A stretch of 64,000 nt of DNA, taken from contig JAHBTW010000001.1 in NCBI GenBank assembly GCA_019638385.1, forward strand, positions 620,001 to 684,000, in the 5' to 3' direction. The DNA is from Saprospiraceae bacterium. Its GTDB lineage: Bacteria; Bacteroidota; Bacteroidia; Chitinophagales; Saprospiraceae. The notes beneath the pieces are model-generated. The model did not search any database. It was not told where the DNA came from and was given only the letters and a program-made list of their open reading frames with translations. The position numbers were made by a program, and so were the translations under genes. How positions within the stretch are numbered: the stretch's first letter is position 1; each line of letters begins with the position of its first letter. This document shows positions 38,612 to 46,908 of this stretch, in pieces.

Positions 38612-39352
38612 ATGCGCTTGCTCGAAATTTGCGTGGACTCATTGCAATCGGCGCTGAACGCCCAGTCGGGCGGCGCCGACCGCATCGAACTTTGTGAAAA
38701 CCTCTACCAAGGCGGCGTCACACCGAGCGCTGCCAAAATCAAACTCGCAGCGGAGCGCCTGCACATCCCTGTATTTGTGCTCATTCGCCCGCGAAAAGGC
38801 GACTTCCTCTACTCCGCGCCGGAATTCGATACCATGCTGGAAGACGTCCGCATTGCTAAAGATTTCGGCGCGGCGGGCATCGTATCGGGCGTCCTGCTCT
38901 CCGACGGCGACATTGATCTGAATCGTACCCGTCTGCTCGTGGAAGCAGCGCATCCGCTGCCCTTCACCTTTCACCGCGCCTTTGACATGTGTCGCGATCC
39001 GCTGCGCGCCATTGACCAATTGGCCGATGCCGGAGTGCGGCACATTCTCAGTTCGGGGCAGCAACCCTCCGCTGCGCTCGGATTAGACAACCTGCGCCGT
39101 TTTGCTCGCTATGCCGACGAGCGCATCACCATCATGGCCTGCGGCGGCCTCTTGCCGGACAACATCGGTCCGCTCTTGAAAATCGAGGAACTGCAAGCCT
39201 TTCACGCCGCTGCCCGCCGTCGGGTGCGCAGCGGGATGCAGTTTTTCGGTGAAACCAATATGGGCGATGAGGCCGTGGAAGAGGAGTTCCAATGGCATGA
39301 AACGGATGCGGAAATCGTGGCCGGGCTGCGCGCAGCGCTGGGGGGTAAGTGA
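38612..39352 (+). CDS. cutC: CutC family protein (copper homeostasis family, TIM barrel)
   Basis: 246 residues. Opens LLEICVDSLQSALNAQSGGA with ADRIELCENLYQGGVTPS, the CutC signature. It continues with VFVLIRPRKGDFLYSAPEFD, FGAAGIVSGVLLSDGDID and FHRAFDMCRDP, then HILSSGQQPSA and IMACGGLLPDNI, and ends in the usual TDAEIVAGLR-like tail. The fold is a TIM barrel. The original copper role is disputed for bacteria, and enzyme activity on small molecules is possible. It starts 2 bases after the giant exported protein gene. Confidence 0.9.
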   Translation: MRLLEICVDSLQSALNAQSGGADRIELCENLYQGGVTPSAAKIKLAAERLHIPVFVLIRPRKGDFLYSAPEFDTMLEDVRIAKDFGAAGIVSGVLLSDGDIDLNRTRLLVEAAHPLPFTFHRAFDMCRDPLRAIDQLADAGVRHILSSGQQPSAALGLDNLRRFARYADERITIMACGGLLPDNIGPLLKIEELQAFHAAARRRVRSGMQFFGETNMGDEAVEEEFQWHETDAEIVAGLRAALGGK

Positions 39353-39424
39353 AAACGACGAAAAAATACACGTTGCCGTGTGCAATCCTCCGCTTTCCTG
39401 CATCCTTGAGGAAAACACACAATT

Positions 39425-41275
39425 ATGAAAAAGAAACAATTGTTTTTCCTCTTAGGCTTCGGCCTTTTGTTTTTGGGCGCCTGGCGTTCGGCGCCTACTG
39501 CGACTTACACCATTCAAGGCCAGGTGCTTGACGAGCAGGGCAGCGCTATTATCGGCGCTACGGTGTTGGTTGCCGGCACACAAACGGGAACCGTGACGGA
39601 TGTGAGCGGCCAGTTTCAATTGCAGAGCAAGGACTCCTGTGCAACGCTCACGGTTTCTTATCTCGGATACGAGACAAAAGTCATCAAAAAAGCCTGCGCC
39701 GGCAAGCCGGTTAAGGTAGTCCTGGCGGCCTCACAGATGCAGTTGCAGGAAGTGATTGTAACGCAAGATATGAGAAAAGCCCATGCGAAGGAAAGGCTGG
39801 CCACCGGTATGGCCGCTCCCTCTTACGCGCCTCATGGGCATTACGATTACACGCCCGTCCACAACACTGAGGACTACGACGTCATCAACGAAAACCGCTT
39901 TTACAAAGCAGATGACACCCCGCTTTCCACTTTCTCCATAGATGTGGATGCCGCCTCGTACAGCAATGTGCGCCGGTTTTTGAAAAATGGCCAAAAGCCG
40001 CCCAAAGACGCCGTGCGCATAGAAGAGATGATTAACTATTTCGACTACGAATACCCCCAACCCAAAGGCAATGAACCATTTGAGGTAATAACCGAACTGG
40101 CCGATTGCCCTTGGCAACCCAAACACAAACTCCTTCACATCGGCCTGCAGGGCAAAACGATTCCGATGGACAACTTGCCGGCTTCCAACTTGGTGTTCCT
40201 TCTTGATGTATCGGGCAGCATGAATGCGCCCAATAAACTCCCCTTGCTCAAGTCTGCTTTCAAATTATTGGTCAATCAGTTGAGGCCGCAGGATAAGGTA
40301 TCCATCGTAGTGTATGCCGGCGCAGCGGGGCTTGTACTGGAACCTACAGACGGCAATGATAAACCCAAGATTCTCGAAGCGCTGGATCGCCTCGAAGCCG
40401 GCGGTTCCACGGCAGGAGGAGCCGGTATCCAGCTGGCGTACAAAACAGCGCGCGCTCAGTTCATTAAAGGCGGCAACAATCGCATCATCCTCGCTACCGA
40501 CGGCGATTTCAACGTGGGCGCCAGCAGCGACGGTGAAATGGTGCGCTTAGTGGAAGAGGAGCGAAAAAGCGGCGTGTTTCTAACTGTACTCGGTTTTGGA
40601 ATGGGCAATTACAAAGATAATAAGATGCAAAAATTGTCGCAGGCCGGCAACGGAAACCATGCCTACATTGATGAGATGGAAGAAGCTAAAAAGGTGCTGG
40701 TTACCGAGTTTGGCGGCACCCTGTTCACCATTGCGAAAGATGTAAAAATTCAGATCGAATTCAATCCGGCCACGGTAGCGGGTTATCGTCTCATCGGCTA
40801 TGAAAATCGCCTGTTGAACAAAGAAGATTTCAACGACGACAAAAAAGATGCCGGCGAATTAGGCTCCGGCCATACCGTCACCGCACTGTATGAAATTATT
40901 CCAGCGGGGGTAAAAAGTGATTTCCTCGGCAGTGTAGATCCACTCAAATACCAAAATGGAGCGAAGAAAACCAACACGGCTACAACCGAAATAGCCACCG
41001 TAAAACTACGTTACAAACTCCCCGACGGCGATGAGAGTAAGCTCACGCAGCGCATCGTATCCGCAGGCGGCCTTGCGTTTGACCGCAGCAGCGAGAACTT
41101 CCGCTGGTCGGCAGCCGTAGCCGGGTTCGGCATGTTGCTCCGGGATTCGGAATTTAAAGGAACGACGACCTATCAAAATTGCCGCGAATGGGCGAAAAGC
41201 GCTTTGGGCAAAGACAAAAACGATTATCGCCGCGAGTTTGTCCGGCTGCTGGATACGACGGAGATGCTGAGATAG
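39425..41275 (+). CDS. VWA-domain protein with CarboxypepD-like and YfbK-type domains
   Basis: 616 residues with N-terminal signal or anchor (MKKKQLFFLLGFGLLFLGAW). A carboxypeptidase-regulatory-like domain follows at about 32-105 (TIQGQVLDEQGSAIIGATVL, SYLGYETKVIKK) with a short LQEVIVTQDMR plug-like strand. Residues about 165-235 form the von Willebrand N-terminal region (FSIDVDAASYSNVRRFLKNG), and 250-425 the VWA domain with the metal motif FLLDVSGSMN and TDGDFNVGASSDGEM. The C-terminus from about 430 (FNPATVAGYRLIGYENRLLN) is the DUF3520-type tail of YfbK-like proteins. It probably binds other proteins in a metal-dependent way at the envelope. The role is not known. Confidence 0.87.
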   Translation: MKKKQLFFLLGFGLLFLGAWRSAPTATYTIQGQVLDEQGSAIIGATVLVAGTQTGTVTDVSGQFQLQSKDSCATLTVSYLGYETKVIKKACAGKPVKVVLAASQMQLQEVIVTQDMRKAHAKERLATGMAAPSYAPHGHYDYTPVHNTEDYDVINENRFYKADDTPLSTFSIDVDAASYSNVRRFLKNGQKPPKDAVRIEEMINYFDYEYPQPKGNEPFEVITELADCPWQPKHKLLHIGLQGKTIPMDNLPASNLVFLLDVSGSMNAPNKLPLLKSAFKLLVNQLRPQDKVSIVVYAGAAGLVLEPTDGNDKPKILEALDRLEAGGSTAGGAGIQLAYKTARAQFIKGGNNRIILATDGDFNVGASSDGEMVRLVEEERKSGVFLTVLGFGMGNYKDNKMQKLSQAGNGNHAYIDEMEEAKKVLVTEFGGTLFTIAKDVKIQIEFNPATVAGYRLIGYENRLLNKEDFNDDKKDAGELGSGHTVTALYEIIPAGVKSDFLGSVDPLKYQNGAKKTNTATTEIATVKLRYKLPDGDESKLTQRIVSAGGLAFDRSSENFRWSAAVAGFGMLLRDSEFKGTTTYQNCREWAKSALGKDKNDYRREFVRLLDTTEMLR

Positions 41276-41277
41276 GG

Positions 41278-41353
41278 CGGCATAGGGCATGGAGCATAGA
41301 GCAGAGGGCATAGTGCGGGGCGACTCTATGCCCTATGCCCTATGCTCTACGCC
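41278..41353. repeat. Heptad hairpin repeat, CATAGGG family
   Basis: Begins 2 bases after the stop of the VWA gene. The left arm runs in words CATAGGG, CATGGAG, CATAGAG, CAGAGGG; the right arm in CTATGCC, CTATGCC, CTATGCT, CTACGCC. The arms are reverse complementary with a few mismatches around a 12-base GC-rich spacer. The word period is exactly 7. A factor-independent terminator is unlikely because no T-run follows. Confidence 0.85.
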
Positions 41354-41415
41354 GTTAATGCGCCGCTTCTGAATAATGCACTTTGGTTTAGCTCGTTAAC
41401 GGAAAAAGTCGGGCT

Positions 41416-42057
41416 ATGAAAAAAACACTTATTCTCCTTTCCTTTTTCCTTTTAGCAGGCGGAACCGCTTCGGCACAATGGAACTTGGGCATACATGCCG
41501 GGGCGAGTTACAGCAACCTGAAATTTTATAACAAACTCATGTATCCCAATATCGTACAGGATCGCCGCGCCGGCTTTCATGCGGGCATCACCCCGGCCTT
41601 ACAATGGAGCAAAAAGTGGGAGTTGTCTTTTCCGATGCAGTATTCCCTCAAGGGCTATACCCAAAGCACGCAGACCGATCGGCTTAATTTCATTGCAGAG
41701 GAGCGTCTGCAATATGTGGAAATATCGCCACAGGTAAGCTATCGGTTTTGGGGCAAAATCTCCGCTTCGGCGGGTTTTTATGCCGGTTATCTGGCAGCGA
41801 AAGACATTGCCTTTTTCGGGGAAGGTTGGAAACACCCCGATTCGGAAATGTACAACGCTTTCGACCTCGGTCTCACGGTGGGGTTTCGTTCTTATCATGG
41901 CCGCTTTTTTGCCTACGCACTTTGGCAACACGGCCTTACCAAAATTCACGCTTACACCGAATACGACAGCAGCGGCGCGCCGTTAGAACAGGCTCATTCG
42001 CTGAATCGTACTTTCCATCTGGGCGGGGGGTACTATTTAGTGCGATCAAACGATTGA
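41416..42057 (+). CDS. PorT-like outer-membrane beta-barrel protein
   Basis: 213 residues. Signal peptide MKKTLILLSFFLLAGGTASA, then alternating hydrophobic strands: WNLGIHAGASYSNLKFYNK, RAGFHAGITPALQWSKKWEL, LQYVEISPQVSYRFWGKISA and ASAGFYAGYLAAKDIAFFGE, with the final strand FHLGGGYYLV near the C-terminus. This is the generic PorT-family small barrel of Bacteroidota. Cargo or substrate is unknown. The last 25 bases overlap the 3' end of the convergent porB-like gene. Confidence 0.82.
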   Translation: MKKTLILLSFFLLAGGTASAQWNLGIHAGASYSNLKFYNKLMYPNIVQDRRAGFHAGITPALQWSKKWELSFPMQYSLKGYTQSTQTDRLNFIAEERLQYVEISPQVSYRFWGKISASAGFYAGYLAAKDIAFFGEGWKHPDSEMYNAFDLGLTVGFRSYHGRFFAYALWQHGLTKIHAYTEYDSSGAPLEQAHSLNRTFHLGGGYYLVRSND

Positions 42058-42932
42058 AGCCGCTCCCAATATTCCTCCACATGCGCCTGTACGTCTTCGA
42101 GCGCCTGCTCATTACCGGGCTGAAACAAGGGGCGGAACCGGCCTTGCAGGCGCAGACATTCCACAACGGGTTTGAATCGCTCGGGCATATAGGTGAGGGT
42201 GTAGCGTTGCCGCTCAATTTCAAACAACGGAAACAATCGGGTCTCCACTGCTAAGCGGGCGATGTGGATAGACTGTGCCGGTTCCGTTTTATGGCCGGGC
42301 GGGCAGGGGCCGTCCACCATGAGCAGGCGGAAGCCCTTTGTCATTTTAGCTTTCTGCACTTTAGCGCGAAAGTCTTCCAAAAAAGCCAACGAGCAGGTAG
42401 CCGCATACGGTAGGTTGTGCGCCGCCACAATACCCATGAGGTCTTTGGGCCAGGAGCGCTTGTAGGCTGCGCCGGGACTGGTGGTAGTGACGGCCCCGTA
42501 GGGCGTGGCGGTACTCGTTTGTACGCCGGTATTCATATAGGCTCCGTTGTTATTCACCACATAGAGAATGTTTTCGTCCCGCGCTGCCGCCCCCGACATA
42601 GCTTGCAATCCGATATCAAAGGTACCGCCGTCGCCGGCCAGCACTGCTACGGTGACCTGCTGTTTTCCCTGCCGGTCGAGTGCGGCGCGCAGCCCCGTAG
42701 CCGTTGCCGGCGCTGCAGCGAAAAGGGTATGCACTACATTGGCTTTGAGGTCATTGAGCGGATACGGCCCGGAGATGATAGACAAACAAGATGCCGGCAA
42801 CACATACACTGTTTCCGGCCCCAATATATCGGCAAGGTGCCGTACCAAAAGCGACCATCCGCAGCCCCGGCAGCTCAATGCGCCGGAATAAACTTGTTCC
42901 TCCTGAATGAGAAATTGCATGCTTGGTTGCAT
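42033..42932 (-). CDS. 2-oxoacid:ferredoxin oxidoreductase, beta subunit (TPP-binding)
   Basis: 299 residues. ALSCRGCGWSLLVRHLADIL gives iron-sulfur ligands at the N-terminus, and AVLAGDGGTFDIGLQAM is the thiamine-diphosphate motif. NGAYMNTGVQTSTATPYGAV and MVDGPCPPGHKTEP are conserved in PorB. With the alpha and gamma/delta subunits upstream it makes a multi-subunit pyruvate or 2-oxoacid:ferredoxin oxidoreductase. It is separated from the alpha gene by 371 bases of repeats rather than by the usual short gap. The C-terminal 8 codons overlap the convergent barrel gene. Confidence 0.9.
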   Translation of the reverse strand: MQPSMQFLIQEEQVYSGALSCRGCGWSLLVRHLADILGPETVYVLPASCLSIISGPYPLNDLKANVVHTLFAAAPATATGLRAALDRQGKQQVTVAVLAGDGGTFDIGLQAMSGAAARDENILYVVNNNGAYMNTGVQTSTATPYGAVTTTSPGAAYKRSWPKDLMGIVAAHNLPYAATCSLAFLEDFRAKVQKAKMTKGFRLLMVDGPCPPGHKTEPAQSIHIARLAVETRLFPLFEIERQRYTLTYMPERFKPVVECLRLQGRFRPLFQPGNEQALEDVQAHVEEYWERLQSFDRTK

Positions 42933-43303
42933 ATACTTTGTTTTTTAAAACTATTCAGTACCGATAAAAGCTGCGAGCTACGAGTCTCAAGCGATGCATT
43001 ATCAGGGTTTTTTACCCGCCGGGGCGGGCGCTACGCTCCCCTTGCCAATTTGCCCCTCGACTTGCTTCGGCCCCGCTCAGTGCAAGCTCAATGTGGCACT
43101 CGGTGCATCGCCCTTTGCCCCTTGCCATTTTGCTCATTTGCCTTCCCGATTCACTACATTCATCGAGACTTCGCTTCGCTCGTTTGCCCCTTGCCATTTT
43201 GCTCATTTGCCTTCCTGATTCACTACATTCATCGAGACTTCGCTTCGCTCGTTTGCCCCTTGCCATTTTGCTCATTTGCTCTTTGCCCTCTGCTCCCACT
43301 TGG
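42933..43303. repeat. 371-base repeat-filled gap between the beta and alpha subunit genes
   Basis: There is no supported gene here. 42969-42985 is a half copy of the AGCTNCG heptad element. 43053-43113 belongs to the CACCTCGACT / CTCGGTGCATCGCC family. 43114-43285 is a tandem array with a 69-base period. A frame at 43012-43299 on the minus strand stays open across it, but it merely translates the repeats (see rejected items). Because both flanking genes need the same transcript, this block probably lies within an mRNA. Confidence 0.7.
43114..43285. repeat. 69-base tandem repeat, about 2.5 copies, with TTGCCCC heptads
   Basis: Copies start at 43114, 43183 and 43252 (distance 69 each). Every copy starts with words TTTGCCC, CTTGCCA, TTTTGCT, CATTTGC and continues with an ATTCACTACATTCATCGAGA and ACTTCGCTTCGCTCG stretch. 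The first two copies differ by about one base (a C/T near 43147/43216). The heptad part is the same word family as 4247-4316 and 57929-58005. Confidence 0.92.
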
Positions 43304-44476
43304 TCACTCCACCCACATCACCTGCTGCGTTCCTCCTTTTTTGGCCAATTCAATGATTCGCGTCACAGTTGCCGGCGGCACGTCCTTTCCACCCACACCG
43401 GCATAGAAATCCATAATTTCCAACGGTCTTTGGTACAGCGCGCGTTGCATTTCCTGAAAGAGCGCACCTTCACGGTCGCCCATGAAATTGCGTTCCATCA
43501 CCGCGAGCCGCGCGTCGGGCGGCAAGTCTCGGAGGGCGTCCAGCACGGTCATTTTCGGAAACGGTTTGAACAGGCGCAATTTCAACAACCCCACATCGGG
43601 ATGTTCGCGAATGACGCCTCTGGCAGTGGTGGTAATGCTGGACACGGTGACCAACACAATCTTCGTTTGCGGCCCGATGTTGACGGCTTCTACATTGTGA
43701 TAACTTCTGCCGAACTGTTGGGTAAATTCTGTTGCAATTTGCTCGGCTATTTCCTCCACCTCGCAGGCCGCTTTCCAATAGTTGTAATTGAATTTTCCAT
43801 AGTGCTCCGGTGGTACCAAACCGCCGATGGCTTGCGGATGATCCATGTCAATGGCCGTAACGCCCGGGCGCTTGGCCGGCAGAAAGGCATCCACCAAATC
43901 CTGATCGGGCATCCACACATTTTCGCTGGTATGGCTTTGGTAAAAAGCATCGAGCACCACGAGTACCGGCAAATCGAGTGCTTCCGCCAGACGGTATGCC
44001 TGTATGACGGTATCGAGCACTTCCTGCGAACTTTCCCCATAAAACTGCACCCAGCCGGTATCCCGTTGCGAAAGCGAATCCGACTGGTCCGACCAAATAT
44101 TCCAGGGAAAAGAGGGCCGGCCCACATTGCAGGCTACGATGGGCAACCGCAGGTGCGCAATGGCGTGCAGCACTTCATGGGCGTAAAACAGCCCTTGTCC
44201 GGCAGTAGCCGTGAAGACGCGCGCGCCGGCCAATGAAGCCCCTTTAGCCGCTGCAAACACGGAGTGCTCGCTGTCCATATTGATGTACGTTGCATCCATT
44301 TCGCCAGTAGATACCATTTCGGCAATGCGCTCCACAATAGAGGTTTGCGGCGTAATAGGGTAGGAGGGGACGAAATCCACGCGACACAGCCTGGCGGCCT
44401 CTGCGGCAGCAAAATTGCCCTTCATCACTTTTTGCCGATGACGCGGATATTTTTTATTGGCAATGGTTGAGTTCAT
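43304..44476 (-). CDS. 2-oxoacid:ferredoxin oxidoreductase, alpha subunit
   Basis: 390 residues from ATG 44476 (MNSTIANKKYPRHRQKVMKG), preferred over an in-frame ATG at 44494 because the longer form would start directly at the upstream stop. Signature VMKGNFAAAEAARLCRVDFV, then YPITPQTSIVERIAEM, FTATAGQGLFYAHEVLHAIA and DQSDSLSQRDTGWVQFY. The C-terminus (FKPFPKMTVLDALRDLP, AVMERNFMGDREG) is typical of PorA. It binds the oxoacid at the TPP interface. It follows the fused gamma/GltD gene by 18 bases and precedes the repeat block and the beta gene. Confidence 0.9.
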   Translation of the reverse strand: MNSTIANKKYPRHRQKVMKGNFAAAEAARLCRVDFVPSYPITPQTSIVERIAEMVSTGEMDATYINMDSEHSVFAAAKGASLAGARVFTATAGQGLFYAHEVLHAIAHLRLPIVACNVGRPSFPWNIWSDQSDSLSQRDTGWVQFYGESSQEVLDTVIQAYRLAEALDLPVLVVLDAFYQSHTSENVWMPDQDLVDAFLPAKRPGVTAIDMDHPQAIGGLVPPEHYGKFNYNYWKAACEVEEIAEQIATEFTQQFGRSYHNVEAVNIGPQTKIVLVTVSSITTTARGVIREHPDVGLLKLRLFKPFPKMTVLDALRDLPPDARLAVMERNFMGDREGALFQEMQRALYQRPLEIMDFYAGVGGKDVPPATVTRIIELAKKGGTQQVMWVE

Positions 44477-44494
44477 TGTTTTGATTTTAAACAA

Positions 44495-46735
44495 TCAAAA
44501 ATCAATCGCGCTGCACGGACACTCCTGCACACAGATGCCGCAGCCTTTGCAGTAGTCGTAGTCAATGCGCAGGCGACCCTCTTCGTCCATAAGAATGGCG
44601 GCATCCGGGCAGTAATTCATACAATTTCCGCAGCGGAAACAATCGCCGCAATGCAGGCAACGGGCCGCTTCAGCCGTCAGATCGGCTTCGGTGATCCCTG
44701 TGTTTACCTCGGCAAAATCGCCCGTTAAGTTGTGAGAATGCCGCTCCAGACCCTCATGCCGGACTGAGGGCATGTAGTAATTGTAATTCATCATGCCCGG
44801 CAACACGCCGGCGTTTTCGCGCAGCGGCGGTTGGTAAGGCTGCTTGCGCAAAAAAGCCTGTACCTCCAGCGCCACATCATTGCCGCTGCCGACGGCTTCC
44901 GCCACGGTACCGCCCCAAGCCATGTCGCCGGCTCCGAAAACGGGGATGGCGTCAAAGCCTTCCATTTGGCCTTGTGCGGCTTTGCAGACAGCCTCGCCGA
45001 AGGCAGCGCGATCGGTGAATTGCCCAATAGCCGCAATGACTTTGTCGGTTGGGATGGTAAATTCCGAACCGGCTACGGGCACGGGCCGTCGCCGCCCGCT
45101 TTGATCGGGATCGCCGAGTTCCATTCGGGTAAGGCTGAGCAGGGTTTTGCCGCCGGGTGCTTCCTGCATTGAAAGGGGCGCTATGAGGAATTCAAACCCA
45201 ACCCCTTCTGCCTGTGCCTCCCGCACTTCCTGTGCGATGGCGGGCATTTCTTTGCCGGTACGGCGATAATAAATAGTAGGCTTTGCGCCGAGCCGAAGCG
45301 CCGTGCGTGCCACATCAATGGCCGTGTTGCCGCCCCCGATAACGGCAATTTCATCGCCCGCTTGTATGCCGCAGCGTTCGCCTTGTAGTTTGAAACCCCG
45401 TAGGAAAGTGAGGCCCTCCAAGGCAAGGTGCTCGTTTTGGATGTGCATGGCTGAGCCGAGGTGCGCACCTGCCGCCACGATCACTGCTTCAAATGCGCCG
45501 GCTAATTCAGGTACGCTGACCTTGCGATTTAGTACAATCTCTACCCCGGCTTGCCGAATCCGGTCAATTTCCCGGTCGAGTGCCGCATCGGGTAGGCGGA
45601 ATTTCGGGATGCCGACGCGCATCATGCCGCCGGCTTGCGGCATGGCTTCAAATACGGTGACGGCGTAGCCCTGCTCCCGCAATCGCAACGCAGCAGTGAG
45701 TCCGGCCGGGCCGGAACCGATGACGGCAATGCGTTCTTCGTGCAGTACGGGCCGGAGCGGAGGCGCATCGCCGGGGAAGTCGCCGAGAAAGCGCTCTATC
45801 GCACCGATGTTGACCCCGCCGTCCAGCTCGTTGCGGTTGCAATGCTGTTCGCAGAAATGCGGACATACCCGGCCACACACCGATGGGAAAGGGTTGTGGG
45901 CATAAATAACATGGAGCGCTTCCGCGAAACGCTGTTCGGAGGCCAACTTTACAAATTCGCGCACATCGGTACCGGCGGGGCAGTTGCTGTTGCAGGGCGG
46001 GCGCTTGTTGAGATATACGGGGGTGTTGAGCCGCCAGTTGCCGGTTTTGTTTTTTGACATAGGTTCACTCCAGGCCGGCGCGTCGAGACCGGAATAGGCG
46101 GGATAATGCTCATTAGCCGGTTCTGTCAATACGGGCGCAGCCGATTGGTCCTCCGCCAACATTTGAAGCAAAAAAGCATCCGGCATGTGCGGACCTTCCA
46201 GGGCATCATAAGCGGCATCAGCGGCATGGGCATTGGCATCGGGTTTGCCGGGCACGTTGTCGCGAATGGCTTCCAGGGCAATGTTCAAATCGCCGCCGGT
46301 CAAACGCATCACGGCGCCGATCATGGCGGCATTCACAATGGGCAATGATTTGACGCCCAAGCCGAAATCCAATGAGATGCGCGTGGCCGGCACCGTAAAT
46401 ACCTTCGCGCCGGTCTCCGCGAAAGCGGAAGACGGGCGTTCGGTGTTAATTAAAAGGGCGCCCCCGGGTTTGATTCCCTCCAATACGGGTACCTGTTGAA
46501 GCAGACTTTCGTCGAAAACAACAATCAGGTGAGGCTGATACACATTACTTCTGTTGAGTATTGCCTCCCGGGCAACCCGGAGAAAAGCCTGGATGGGGGC
46601 GCCTGTGCGCTCTACCCCAAAAGCGGGGAAAGCCTGCACATTAAACTGATCCAGGCGACTGAAGACTTTCGCCAGTATTTCAAAGGCGGTAACCATGCCC
46701 TGGCCGCCTCTGGCGTGGCCTCTTACTTCGAGCAT
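44495..46735 (-). CDS. Fused 2-oxoacid oxidoreductase gamma subunit, GltD-like flavoprotein and ferredoxin domain
   Basis: 746 residues, a natural fusion. Residues 1-185 are a PorG domain (RGHARGGQGMVTAFEILA, FPAFGVERTGAPIQAFLRV). A linker follows to about 235. Residues about 240-320 are the GltD N-terminal Fe-S region (CNSNCPAGTDVREFVKL, CGRVCPHFCEQHCNRNELDG). The FAD site is VIGSGPAGLTAALRLREQGY and the NAD(P) site AVIGGGNTAIDVARTALRLG, with FGAGDMAWGGTVAEAVGSGN near 610. The C-terminus has two 4Fe-4S sites (CLHCGDCFRCGNCMNYCPDA and CKGCGICVQECPCSAIDF), serving as PorD. It heads the operon with alpha and beta genes, and implies electron exchange with NAD(P)H. Confidence 0.9.
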   Translation of the reverse strand: MLEVRGHARGGQGMVTAFEILAKVFSRLDQFNVQAFPAFGVERTGAPIQAFLRVAREAILNRSNVYQPHLIVVFDESLLQQVPVLEGIKPGGALLINTERPSSAFAETGAKVFTVPATRISLDFGLGVKSLPIVNAAMIGAVMRLTGGDLNIALEAIRDNVPGKPDANAHAADAAYDALEGPHMPDAFLLQMLAEDQSAAPVLTEPANEHYPAYSGLDAPAWSEPMSKNKTGNWRLNTPVYLNKRPPCNSNCPAGTDVREFVKLASEQRFAEALHVIYAHNPFPSVCGRVCPHFCEQHCNRNELDGGVNIGAIERFLGDFPGDAPPLRPVLHEERIAVIGSGPAGLTAALRLREQGYAVTVFEAMPQAGGMMRVGIPKFRLPDAALDREIDRIRQAGVEIVLNRKVSVPELAGAFEAVIVAAGAHLGSAMHIQNEHLALEGLTFLRGFKLQGERCGIQAGDEIAVIGGGNTAIDVARTALRLGAKPTIYYRRTGKEMPAIAQEVREAQAEGVGFEFLIAPLSMQEAPGGKTLLSLTRMELGDPDQSGRRRPVPVAGSEFTIPTDKVIAAIGQFTDRAAFGEAVCKAAQGQMEGFDAIPVFGAGDMAWGGTVAEAVGSGNDVALEVQAFLRKQPYQPPLRENAGVLPGMMNYNYYMPSVRHEGLERHSHNLTGDFAEVNTGITEADLTAEAARCLHCGDCFRCGNCMNYCPDAAILMDEEGRLRIDYDYCKGCGICVQECPCSAIDF

Positions 46736-46852
46736 CGTGTGTAGGTTATTTGGTCAGGAGTTCGTGGTAAAGGCTTTTCCTCTGCCGATGGTTAAGGTAC
46801 GGCTGTTTGAATGCGGGAATCCATGATAATGGTTGGAGCGGGGTATGATTTT

Positions 46853-46884
46853 TGTCAACAAACAAATTTAGGACGTTATATTTG
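46853..46884 (+). promoter_or_regulatory. Probable promoter of the cytosine deaminase gene
   Basis: TTG at 46853-46855, 21 bases, then TATATTTG at 46877-46884, 24 bases before the ATG at 46909. The -7 match is good; the spacer is 2 bases longer than at other promoters here. It supports the short start over a longer frame beginning at 46852. Confidence 0.45.
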
Positions 46885-46908
46885 GCCGAAATAAAATTCA
46901 ATTCTGCC

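Noticed and set aside
43114..43285. Possible CRISPR array because of regular repeats.
   Set aside because: The copies are directly adjacent 69-base units with no unique spacers, and there are no cas genes in the window.
43012..43299. A 95-codon minus-strand frame with a 23-residue peptide repeat (QMSKMARGKRAKRSLDECSE and so on), between two oxidoreductase genes and on their strand.
   Set aside because: It is the plain translation of the 69-base minisatellite; 69 is a multiple of 3, so the frame stays open by itself. It lacks a credible upstream start and its words occur in other frames elsewhere.
42417..44236. Long plus-strand frames of 329 and 381 codons over the oxidoreductase alpha and beta genes.
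   Set aside because: They lie opposite PorA/PorB-type genes with clear motifs, and part of each is a translation of the repeat block.
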